Shown here piece by piece: positions 1 to 9,898 of a DNA stretch of 64,000 nucleotides. This stretch comes from Pseudoneurospora amorphoporcata (taxonomy: Eukaryota; Ascomycota; Sordariomycetes; Sordariales; Sordariaceae). The notes beneath the pieces were generated by a model. The model was not told the origin of the DNA. It did not search any database and saw only the letters and a list, made by a program, of their open reading frames with translations. The stretch spans positions 1 through 64,000 of the forward strand of contig MU859148.1 of assembly GCA_033297205.1 (NCBI GenBank), given 5' to 3'. Position 1 is the stretch's first letter. The number at the start of each line of letters is the position of its first letter. Both the position numbers and the translations under genes were made by a program.

Positions 1-1500
1 CAATCGAGCTCAATCGGGCGACCTCAATTGAATGCGACATGCAAAAGTGCGACCGTGCCGCTAAGTACCCTATAAGACTGCTATATAAATGCCCTATAAG
101 AACTAAGTCTGGGTGCAAATTTGGAGGTGTGTGCGCTGTAGTTTGGAATTTGGGCTTGGTATAGTATAGCAACCTTGAAAGATTAAAATGCCCAAATATA
201 CTTGGCGAAATTTATAAAAGAATACATCTGCCATAGCAGACTTCGAGCGGGTTCGGGTTATGTATAGGAAAAAAAATGTGGATCTACGTGCGAGTAGAGT
301 TTTGCCAACGTGCGAGTAGCGCTTCTCTTTAAATACGTTTAAGGTAAATTTAATAAATATTTAAAGTATTAAAATTGTTAACGTGTGGCTAGTACTGTGC
401 CTTGTAACTGCCTTGTACTACCTTATAGTATAGAAGGCTGATTGCTTAGGACACTATTCCTTCTACGTTACGGAATCAGTCAACTTAGCCCCCACAGAAT
501 CTACTAGAACACAGAGGTTTCACTACTGCGTTCTAGATTCTCGAACCTGTTCAGCATTCTCCCTAGATTAATTTGTCATTATAGAATGCAACCGAAACTT
601 ATAGATTCAACTCTTTCCTTTTATAGTATAGTACTCTTACAAGCACTTCTACACTCTAGAAGCTTCTAGACACTCAGTACCTATGTATATAAAGACCTTT
701 CCTCTCCGTTAGTTAGTCACTCTTTAAGCAAGCAAGCAAGCAAGGACACTCAAGCAATACAATACGGTCTTTTCTTATAGTGCAGAGTTCACTATAATAA
801 GTTGTTTTTCACAGTGCAGGGTTCACTGTAATCTTCTGTCTTGAGAGCAGAGTCCTCTCTAAGACCTCTTTTACAACACTCCTATTGTATTTGCAACTAC
901 GCTGCAATTACGCTGCTTCCTTCAGCACTGCTGTCGTACCACCGCTTCCGCTCCGCTCAGCTACAAGTGCTTAGTTCACTGTAGCATCCCTATACTAGTA
1001 CTATCATTATAGGCTAGTTAAAGCATTGCAGCAAACAAAAATAATATTATTCTTAAATAAATATATTTATAATTTTGTTAGTAATTATAAAATATATTAC
1101 TATAACGCATTTTAAACTAATTAGGATCGACGTCCTAAATAAATTTATAATTAAATATTTATAATAAATTATATAAAAATTTATTTATAATCGTTCTAAA
1201 TAAGTTTAGAATAGATTTATTAAATATTTCAAGTAGTATAATAATTTTATTTATATACAATTTTATTATAAATTATAGGATTTTGTTTGAAATGGGTTTT
1301 AAATACGTTTTAAACTTGTTAGAAACGAGTTCTCAGACAAATTTTAAAATATTATTAATTATACATTTACTATATATTATATATAAATTTATTTATAACT
1401 GTTTTAAGACTAGTTTCTCTTGTATATACACTAAGCCTATATAGGCATTACAATATTTTCTTAGAAATCGATTATTGTTAAACCGTACTATGTAAAATCA
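1..1500. repeat. AT-rich decayed repeat block at left edge
   Basis: No credible coding sequence is present. Positions 1020-1500 are extremely AT-rich, and the block contains a copy of the dispersed repeat described separately (376-1036). The composition fits a RIP-mutated transposon graveyard; it continues beyond the left edge. The boundary with normal-composition DNA is near 1500. Confidence 0.7.
376..1036 (+). repeat. dispersed repeat copy 1: LTR-like core plus terminal arm
   Basis: The same unit recurs in reverse orientation at 27496-28156 and again within 28332-29543. The core (376-878) contains a TATATAAAG box near 686, a GCAA tandem tract near 725-745 and ends ACAACA, all features expected of an LTR (TG...CA ends, promoter inside). 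It is followed by a 158-bp arm (879-1036) ending GCATTGCAGCAAAC. This copy has only one arm; its other side fades into AT-rich DNA. The match to the other copies is clear over the whole length by eye. Whether the core is a true solo LTR is inference. Confidence 0.75.
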
Positions 1501-2883
1501 GGTCTTGGCACACACTCTTGTCGAAATCAGTTCTGGCTAGGCACGGTCTTGGCACTCAATGGTTGATCCGAGGTTTCCCCAATGGTTGAGGTGATCTAGT
1601 AACTCGACTGTGGGTGTGTGGCTTTGAGTTTATTACGATAGAGCTCCGCCAGGAGGCGGCAGCAGGGGCAAGGTGAGACAACAAGAACCCAACCACGTGC
1701 CAACCCAACGGACCAGAAAAGGCCAAGGTGAGCTTGAAGGGTACCTAGTGAATACACTGTACACCTCTGCCGGCATTTATAAAAGGTTAGCGCGGTGAAA
1801 TGGCAAAAGTGGCGATAACCTCAACCTTTGTACAAAAGATGACGGCTTTTCTCACATCCAACCCCCCTAGACACTGTAGGCTGGCGGTACCAAGCTAGTA
1901 ACAAGCCAAGTGCCTGCAGAGGTGTACAGTATTGCCGGCCGGATGAGTACGGTTGCATTCCACTTTGATGCTGTACGAGGGGGTCCATTGCTGTCACGAG
2001 CTCTGCGGGGGTCGCATTTTGTCTTTCCTTGTGCTAGGTCACCGGCTCACCGCGGCTGGGTCAGGTCCACTTGTCAAGTCGAACGTCAGAACTGAAGTGA
2101 GCAGTCACCGTCCAGTGGTGAATGGCGAGCAGAATTCAACCTGTCTGAAATACTAAAGACAAGAGGACTGAGTGCCACGGCCGCGTTGGCTGAAAAAGGG
2201 AAAGGCAAAGGGGTTTGGCTCAATGGAACAACAACACCTTATTCCCGGCGCCTTCCAGTCCCGGCACTGCGACACTGGGCTGGATGCACGGAGTGGCGGC
2301 CGCGGAGGAATCGCCGGGTCGCGGCCACTGAATGCACACGATCCTAAGGTACTGTACCAAAATCCAAACCTAGGGAAGGTGCTGGTGGCCAACATCGATG
2401 AGCCTGAGAGGGGCCACGAGGAAGGGTAACGATACCTGGATACCGAATGGGTCGCACCCTTTCTGGGAAGCTGGTCACACCTTTTTCGAAACGAATGAAC
2501 GGTGATGGAGCGTGGATTAGGGAAGTTTGGTTTTGTGTCACCACCAACGCCAACACCATTGCGTCGGTAGTAAGGTTTGGTTGCACTGAAAATGACGACC
2601 GCAGAAAAATTAGATTGAAGTGTGAACAAGTTGACAGTTGGTAGCATTATGGCATGGGGATGTAAGCTCACTTCTTGCAAGGTGAGAATCCGCTTCAATT
2701 CTTGCCTGACAAAGCGACAAGAGGAGGTGATTGACGATGCTTTAGACATAGACAGGACTGTCGCTGAGGTCAAACAGGATCTGTCAAGGCATTCACTCCG
2801 CGTGCACCAGGTCCAGCCGATACGGGCCCCCAATCAATTGACAAAACCACCAAGCCAAACATCACCGGGCATCACCACGCCAG
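1500..2883. other. intergenic, no gene recognised
   Basis: Normal base composition. Several open frames of 60-226 codons exist on both strands, but none has recognisable domains, and the longest (minus strand 2153-2833) has an amino-acid make-up typical of random frames. I see no RNA gene here. Confidence 0.5.
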
Positions 2884-4588
2884 CATGACGCTCCTCACCA
2901 ACTTCACCACCAACCTCACCCTCTCCCCAATCTCCACCCTCCTCGTCGCTTTCACCCTCCACTACACCCTCACCTCTCTCCTCTCCATCCTCCATCCCCA
3001 TCTCCGACACATCCAGTCCCCGGCCCCTTCCTCGCCCGCTTCTCCTACCTGCCCCTAGCCCGGCAACACCTGGCCAGCACGCTCAACCCCTTCTACCGCT
3101 CCATCCACACGCGCTTCGCCGACAGTCCGTTCATCCGGATCGCGCCCAACTACCTTTGTTACCAACGACATCGAGGTGTTCAAGCGCATCAACGCTGCCC
3201 GGTCGACCTACAACCGCGATGGCTGGTACGAGGCTATTCGCTACCACCCGACCGAGGAGCACATGTTTAACGTGCTCGACGGCGCCAGGCACGATAAGAT
3301 GAAGGCGAGGGTGATGGTGGCGTATGGAGGGCGAGAGGTGGAAGGGGTGGAGGGACGGGTGGAGGACTGGAGGTGGTGGGAGAGTTTGTGAGGCTTGTGA
3401 CTGGAGGGAGCGCTATGTTGGAGATAACCCCGGAAAGGGGACGAAATTGGCCGATTTGGCACCAGACATCTGTGCTCGTATCTGACCATGGATGTGATCA
3501 CCAAGCTGGGGTTTGGCGACGAGTTTGGGTACCTGAAGAGGGAGGAGGACGTGTTTGGGTTCTTGCACGAGTTCAGGGAGGCGAATTGGTTGATGGGCAT
3601 TGCGAGCGACTTGCCGTATCTGAGGAACGTGTTGTTCTCGTGTTGGTTTCTGAGGTGGTTGGGGCCGAAGAAGACGGATAAGAAGGGGTTTGGTAAGTTG
3701 TTAGGGGGTGTGGATGAGATTGTGGAGAAGAGGTACAGGCAGTGGGAGAGTGGGAAGGACAATACGACGCATAGAGACATGATGGTACGTTTTCGATGCC
3801 CTACTGCTGAGATGGTGGTGGTATGCTGACTGGCCGCAAGGCCGTGTTTCTCAAGAATGGCCTGACACAGGCTGAGATCGAGCACGAAGTCGTCTTCATG
3901 ATCACCGCCGGCTCCGATACGACCGCTACTACAATGCGGACAACCATCCTCAATGTCATCACCCATCCGAACGTGTACCTGGAGCTCAAGAGAGAGATCT
4001 TCAAGGCCGCACGAGAGGGCAAGGCTTTCAATCCGGTCAGATACGAGGAGGCCAGAGCCCTTCCGTATCTGCAGGTACGTTGATCAGGGGCTGCTATGCA
4101 ATCTCAAGCCTAGAATATGCTCACATCCAAAACAGGCAGTTATCCACGAAGGTCTGCGTATTCGATCCCCAGTAACTGCTCTCTTCCTCAAATCAGTACC
4201 CCCCGGGGGTGACACCATCTGCGACCACTTTATTCCCGGAGGCACGGCCATCGGTGTCAACATCTCAGCCATCAACATGTCCAGGAAGCTCTACGGAGAC
4301 GACGCCGAGTTCTTCCGTCCTGAGCGATTCCTCGAGGTTAGCCAGGAGCAGCGCGAGGAAATGTACCGAAATGTCGAATCAATCTTTGGCTCGGGAAGGT
4401 GGACGTGTGCCGGGCAGAACATGGCTTGGATGGAGCTGTACAAGTTCTTGTTCGAGCTGTTCAGGCACTTTGACATTGAGATTGCGGATCCTATGACGCC
4501 CATGAAGACGGGGTCGCAGCATATCTGGCTGAACCAAGACTTTCTTGTTAGGTTCAGGGAGTCGAGGACGGACTACCAAGGTACCTAG
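2884..4588 (+). pseudogene. cytochrome P450, pisatin demethylase-like, frameshifted 5' part
   Basis: A microsomal haem monooxygenase by family. The 3' two-thirds read cleanly: I-helix AGSDTTA, ExxR as EGLR, FRPERF, and haem-ligand loop FGSGRWTCAG. Two introns have good sites: 3785-3840 (56 bp, branch CTGAC) and 4075-4135 (61 bp). The 5' part, from an ATG at 2884 with a hydrophobic N-terminus, needs about five frame changes (near 3021, 3153, 3375, 3398 and 3477) to link the recognisable pieces, for example FVTNDIEVFKRI and MDVITKLGFGDEFGYL. None of these has splice sites that would repair it. I therefore call a pseudogene; clustered sequencing errors are the alternative. The CYP57-like assignment rests on the haem loop and C-terminus and is moderately sure. 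It faces the broken hydroxylase gene at 5075-6527. Confidence 0.8.
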
Positions 4589-4602
4589 GTAGCTAGCTAC
4601 CT
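4581..4602. repeat. short palindromic TACCTAGGTA/GCTAGCTACC motif
   Basis: The run TACCTAGGTA followed by GCTAGCTACC covers the stop codon of the P450 pseudogene. The same combination recurs at 5669-5700, and TACCTAGGTA-type words recur near 60727-60755. The rest of 4603-5074 shows only T/A runs and no gene. Confidence 0.6.
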
Positions 4603-5074
4603 CTCAAGATCATTTCCCGATTTACCAGAAAACGTGTGTATCTCCGAGGATTTCAATGATATTGACAGGTCATTTTTTCAATGAGCGACGGAGATGCCTC
4701 CGCTGCGCACAACTTGAACTTCTTTGGTGTAGTTACCGGAGCTAACGCCGTCTCTACATCCATGTGAGATACCTCTTCCGCTCATTCAATTTGGTTTTAC
4801 TCAAACCAACCTTATCACTGGATGGTTCCCGAGAAACCTTGCGAACCACACCAGCTCACCAGCACAATGGTCGAAAGCCACCTAATTATACCCGGCGCTA
4901 TACCTGTTGAGCGAAACCAAAATCGAATGAGTGGAAGCGGTAACATGCTCAATTGAACCCTTTCATCCCATCATTTGCAACTCAGCCAAGCAGCCCCTGC
5001 CCTGGCAATGCACGAAAAAAAAAGGAGAAGTGCCAGGCAACGAGATAGGCAGCAACTTAAAAAAAAGGAACTGA

Positions 5075-6527
5075 TTAACCCACATTAACAATCCCCCATT
5101 TCCTCTGCATCAGTCCCCACACTTCGTCCGCATCGGTGACCTTCTCCCTCAGCACCATCTCCGCCCCGGCGTATGACTGGTCCACGTGTGCGCGGTGCAG
5201 CGGGCCCCGGTGCCGCACGTTGTCATGCCAGTCGGAAGGGCCGCGGCGGACCCGGTGGTCAAAGGCGAAGACACGGGATGCACCGGTGCTGTTAAATTTT
5301 CCGCGAGTAAGGAGGATAGGTGGTTTGTTAGCCCCCAGCCTTGCGTGTTTGTGGTTGCTCTGTATCTCGGAGAGGTCCAGTCTGGTACCTAGTAGAATCA
5401 AAGCTCTAAGGGAAAGGAAAGGGGGGTACAGCAACGTAGGGGCAGGAAGTACACTCAGCTGCACAGGGTGCATGCAGATCTCGAAAATCTAGAGCTTCTT
5501 TTGGTGATATTTTTGGGATAGGAAAAGATGGGGAATGATCTGAGGAGTGGAGTGCAAAAGCTTTTCTTGACATCTTGTCCCTGCATGAATGATGTCCTGC
5601 TGGGTTGGGTATGATGCAGATCGCATTGGCATGCCAAACAAACAGATGTGATTGATTGATGGGCTCCATACCTAGGTACGTATCAGCTAGCTAGCTACCT
5701 TAGTAACGATCCGGCATCTGTGAACCTAATGCTTTCTTATTGACAGCTAGGTGGACATCATGGGGTCTAGGTTCGTAGAGGTAGGTAAGGTATCTAGCGC
5801 AGTGTGTCATGTGAAAGATAAGGTAGCTTAACAAAACGGCCTCCTTCCAGGGTAACAATAGAAGTAAGGGAGGCCAAACAAAGCTTGACAAAGCACTTGC
5901 ACATCCCTCAACAACCCCTCGCACTCGGAAAAATAATTCCCGCTGCATCTTCTCTTGGTCCGCAAACGCTTCCGCTCCGTTTGAAGTAGCCAGCTCGCTT
6001 ACATGCTTCAAGTACTGGAACCCGTTTCGATCCAGCGTGAAGCTGCCTTGGTCGCTCGTTACGTCGGTAACGGTGGTCGTAACGGGTAGCATGGGTCGTT
6101 TGTTGGTGACTTGGTCCCTTGTGCTGCCAGCGAAGGGCCATGATGATCGTCAGCGTTCCACTTGGTACATCTAGACTATGTACCTTGGAGAAAAGGAGGA
6201 CGGTGGTGGGTGGTCTAGACTTGGCCTGGGTAGGGGTTTATGACGTGATTGTCATGAAGTAGAAAGGAAATGGGGGTGGGCTCATGGGTGTGTTTTGTGG
6301 ATTGTGATCATCAGACGCGTGTACTCTGTCTTTGTTGCCTAATGTGGAGTGATGACCCCCTTTTGAAGTTGTGTGAGAGGACGCTGCACTGGTTTGAGAT
6401 AAGACATAGGAGATAGGCCTCCATACTTGCCAACATAGACCGGCATGGGAGCGCTTCCGTCTCCTGGGTCGTGGAAGTAGTTGATCGTCGTTATAAGATC
6501 ATGGCGTACTGCCTTCTCGGTCTCCAT
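5075..6527 (-). pseudogene. CmcJ/asaB (GA4 desaturase-like) hydroxylase, broken
   Basis: Pieces of the CmcJ/AsaB family of non-haem iron/2-oxoglutarate-type hydroxylases lie in order on the minus strand. Exon 1 (6527-6427) carries the N-terminal NYF-DG-P-P-VYVGK signature. Exon 2 (6123-5901) carries FTLDRNGFQYLKH. Exon 3 (5288-5075) carries TGASRVFAFDH and HRGPLHRAHVDQS. Intron 1 is GT-AG (6124-6426, phase-compatible). Intron 2 would be GC-AG with donor GCAAGT (5289-5900, 612 bp, unusually long here). Two lesions are seen: a one-base frameshift near 5938 before the NYFSECEGLL stretch, and truncation after WGIVNVG where the family continues INVWRP plus roughly 80-100 residues. The start ATG at 6527 fits the family N-terminus. 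Function was probably in secondary metabolism; the gene now looks dead. Confidence 0.7.
5669..5700. repeat. second TACCTAGGTA...AGCTAGCTACCT palindrome
   Basis: This repeats the motif at 4581-4602. It lies inside the oversized second intron of the hydroxylase pseudogene, so it may mark a small insertion or be a generic genome motif. Confidence 0.5.
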
Positions 6528-9290
6528 GTCGTGTTCTGGTGTCTCCGGTTAGTAAACTATAAGCTCCCTTTGTTGTCGTGTCTACAAGGAACGATGTCTC
6601 ACGAGGATATAATTACCCAAAGTGGCAAATATATTCACTATCAGGTTTGAGCCGGTTATAATAAACCGAGCTGGGTTGTACTAAGCTCTCCCGAGCCCGA
6701 GTCACTCAGCCTATAGCCAAGGTTGGGAAACCCCGCACGAGAAAACCTACCCACATGATAGGCTGTTTGAGCTATTGAGTGAAGTAGGCATGTGGCGCGG
6801 CTGAACTTAAAGTAGCCAGGCGATATTGGTTAGTAGAGGTAGTATTGCCCATTCCGTACAAGTTGACTGTTGGGAGACGGGCACTAACCTGGCTGTCACT
6901 CGCACTCCTGGTTATAAACAAAAATTGCAATTTTACACGAATATCATGTCTTGCTAATTCCAAGGTTCCGCGTTAAGGTTCAATATCATCCAGTCCCCTG
7001 GTACTCTCCAATGATCGATTTTCCTCTCCAAGCTTCCACGAAGTGCTTCGCATGGGTGTTGTCGTGCGAATTGAGGCCCTTGCCCACAGCACTGGGTGAC
7101 GCGACGCGAATACCTCCATGTCTTCTCCCCTGCCTCATGTCTTGTGAATGCTGTTGTAGCGCTTCGTGATATTTCGACCGCATACATAGCATAATTCGTG
7201 GAGGCGTTCGAGATCCTCTACGCTCGAGGAGTCAAGTTAGATCCGTAGATGTAGCTGTAAAGGATCAGGCAGTTGAGGCCGAGTGGGTGCACGAACCGTA
7301 CATCTGCTTCCCGGTGGTTGTGAGTCCTTTACCATTTTGTAGCAAAGTCTCTGACATGGAGCACTCCAACCACATGCTCATAAGTAGTCATTGGGACTGA
7401 GGCGTTGTGGGGGATCATTATGCGGAAGTTGTTGCCCCAGTTAAACTTCTGCTGATCAGGCTTGGGAAACCTAAAGAGAATTTCGTATACTCAAGCGAAG
7501 TCGGTGTCGAGGTTCACGGCCCCTTGGGCATAATCCATGGCGTCTCTGACGAGACTCTCAAATTCGTTGTCCGAATTTCGTGACATGATGGATCGATGTA
7601 GTACTTCTTCAGCTTTCGGGGCTGGGGGTGATGTAGGTCTGGAAAGGACATGTTAGTAAGTTCACTCAACCACACTTATAGAATAAGAAAAGGAAAATGA
7701 TATAGGGGCACTTACAATTGCCATCTTGTACCGGAGTTGCCGAAAAGACCTCAAACACGGTCGCTGTCGGGCTTACAATTCTGCTAATTACTAATAATGT
7801 CGACTACTTGGGGTTCTAGAGCTGTCTTGGTAGGCGCGGGTGGTGATGATGGTTGAAACAAGAAATAACCAGGACATCAAGCCTTGACAAAACACCAAGA
7901 CATACAGTGAATGCCATTGTGCTTGATACAAACGTGAGAGAAGCATCGGGAGGAGGACGGCGGTTTTCGATGCAATAATCACCTGAACCTTGTTTGCGTT
8001 TTCTTTGTTGCCGGGAAGTTTCCGAATTGCCGACGAACGAGGACTTGACGTGAATGGTAGTTGCTAGGCAGTGTGAGCGGCATTGGTTGGTTGAATGAGA
8101 CGTTCGCTGGACTTCGAACTGAGTTTCTCCTGTGAAAGAGTGTGGCAAAGTGACGACAGAAAAGCGCGGTTGATTCTGTAGTGCCATTGTAAAAGGAGAA
8201 GAGAAAACGGAAACCAGGGCAGCCTACATTCGTTGGTACTAGTGGTGATGGCGAGCAGATTGAAGTTGGGAGAAAGGAAGCCGACGAGACTTTGGCATCT
8301 TAAACCGTGTCATTTCAACGTCATTCAGTCTCTTTTTGCACCTTCCTCACTTTCTCTCTTCCATCGTCCCTTCCAAAACGGGACTGGAGTCTCGTCAACG
8401 CCCACTGCGTAGTGAATTGTCCTCGAAGACTCTCCAAGATCATTGGTCGGTTCCCATGGACATTCCTAAAATGGCGATTACGAGATGAAAAGCCATTGCG
8501 CTGGGTGCAATTTCTTTTCACTGGTCATTGTTCACTCCTTGGACCCTTTTCTGGCACCGCAAAATCCATTAATGGGCAGGAGGATGTTAGGCCCAGCCGT
8601 CATGTCTCAGGTATGACCTGCACGAACATGAAGATGGGATTAGCCAGGACTATCCTACCAACTCAACGGGTTGATGGAGACTTTACATACCTTTTCACCA
8701 CTTAGTAAGCCTGCTTCTTCTTCTTCGAGGCTTACAGCTCCAAACTGGCTGCCAGATGGCACAAACTCCCGTTGCTTGTGGGAAAAGAGCAAATGATCAT
8801 GATTGAACAAGGGAGGCCTAACAAAAAGGGGCTAAACACCCGAAAAACATTGCCAACGAAACTAACTTTCCTACAAACATGAGAAAATGTTAATCCCAAG
8901 GGATAATTCCAACCAGATAGATCATAACCAAGCAACATGAACACCACCAACACCCGGAAGCACAAAGACCAAGCCATGCCAAACTCAACTGGACAAACAA
9001 ACCGTACCGAGCAGACCAGATCGTGAATCCATGCCGATGAATCTCCTAATCAACTCAAACAATAAGGAAAAGCGGATGAGGTCCAGCCTCAACCCAAACA
9101 TGAACCCCAACCTCAACCTCACTAGGTTTCTTCACCGCCGCTCTCCCTTTATCATCTCTCATCGCCAACACTTACTTCCGCATCCCGCAATTCTGCTTGG
9201 ACGATTCTAGCCACTTTCTTCATCAGACCTTCAACATCAGCAACCCCCCGGTCTCCATCCCTCTCCTCCTCGCCACCATGGGCAGCTAGC
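6528..9290. other. 2.8 kb without a convincing gene; one decayed frame
   Basis: Open frames up to 132 codons have no recognisable domain. One minus-strand stretch, from an ATG at about 7588 down to about 7210, reads as protein-like sequence (for example NWGNNFRIMIPHNASV and VRFVHPLGLNCLILYSY) in a single frame, interrupted by three stops. Two of those stops (TGA, TAA) could come from CGA or CAA by C-to-T change. I do not recognise the family. Confidence 0.4.
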
Positions 9291-9709
9291 TCACTTCTTC
9301 CCATACCCCCCACCCCCGCTCCCACCACTAGTAACATGATGCGGGTTCCATCCTTCCTCATAGCGGCTCTGCCCCTTGTACCGATCGATCGGGGTGTTCC
9401 CGTTGGCGGAGCCGTACGTGTTTTTGTAGGCCGAGTAGTCGACCGAGTTGCTGCTGGTGCTGTTGGAGGAGGAGGAGGAGGAGGAGGAGGAGTAAGAGTT
9501 GGTGGAGTTGTCTGAGTTGGAAAGGTAGGTAATGGTTAGTAAAGGGGATGGTTTGAGGGTGGAGGGGCAATGGGAAAGGATTTTGGGATAGAAAAAGGGA
9601 AATAAGGGGGAGAAGGGAGGATCGAAAGGTTGACATGGTGCGTGGACAGGTCTTGGGGCCATGTGCTGCTGGGGATAGACGTACTGTGGGTTGAAGCCTG
9701 GCCTGACAT
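9291..9709 (-). CDS. small Ser/Gly-rich protein of unknown function, 81 aa
   Basis: Two exons: 9709-9685 and 9511-9291. The 172-bp intron has donor GTACGT, a perfect TACTAAC branch site about 20 bases before the acceptor, and acceptor CTCAG. The ATG context (TTCAAAATG) is good, and TATATAAG lies about 185 bp upstream of the ATG (9891-9898) with a CAT/CAG-rich leader between. The protein starts MSGQASTH, then has a poly-serine run, a central polar block with YSAYKNTYGSANGNTPIDR, and a glycine tail GGSGGGGYGKK. There is no signal peptide or membrane segment. The strong promoter and splice signals argue it is real and possibly highly expressed. I do not recognise the family; small stress- or conidiation-related proteins look like this, but that is only analogy. 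Confidence 0.6.
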
Positions 9710-9890
9710 TTTGAATGCAGGCTGGTGGATTGGCCGATGAGTGAAGGCAGTTGTTATGAGACTGGGGCTCAGTTCAGCTGATGTGAGATGCTGACAATTG
9801 GGTTGAATGATGATGAGATGAGCTAGATGCTGAGGACTGCTGATGATGCTGATGCTATTCAGATGGCAATGAGCCCAGGGCGGAGCCTCC

Positions 9891-9898
9891 CTTATATA
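9891..9898 (-). promoter_or_regulatory. TATA box of the small Ser/Gly-rich gene
   Basis: TATATAAG on the minus strand, about 185 bases upstream of the ATG at 9709, followed by an unpaired-looking CAT/CAG-rich leader. The spacing is plausible for transcription start 30 bases downstream. Confidence 0.5.

Noticed and set aside
30..62. ATGCAAAAGTG...ACCGTGCC at the window start resembles the 58-bp arm of the 27-29.7 kb block
   Set aside because: The middle of the arm is missing and orientation would put the element outside the window; too short to claim.
2153..2833. 226-codon minus-strand frame
   Set aside because: No recognisable domain, no splice or promoter support, composition like random sequence.
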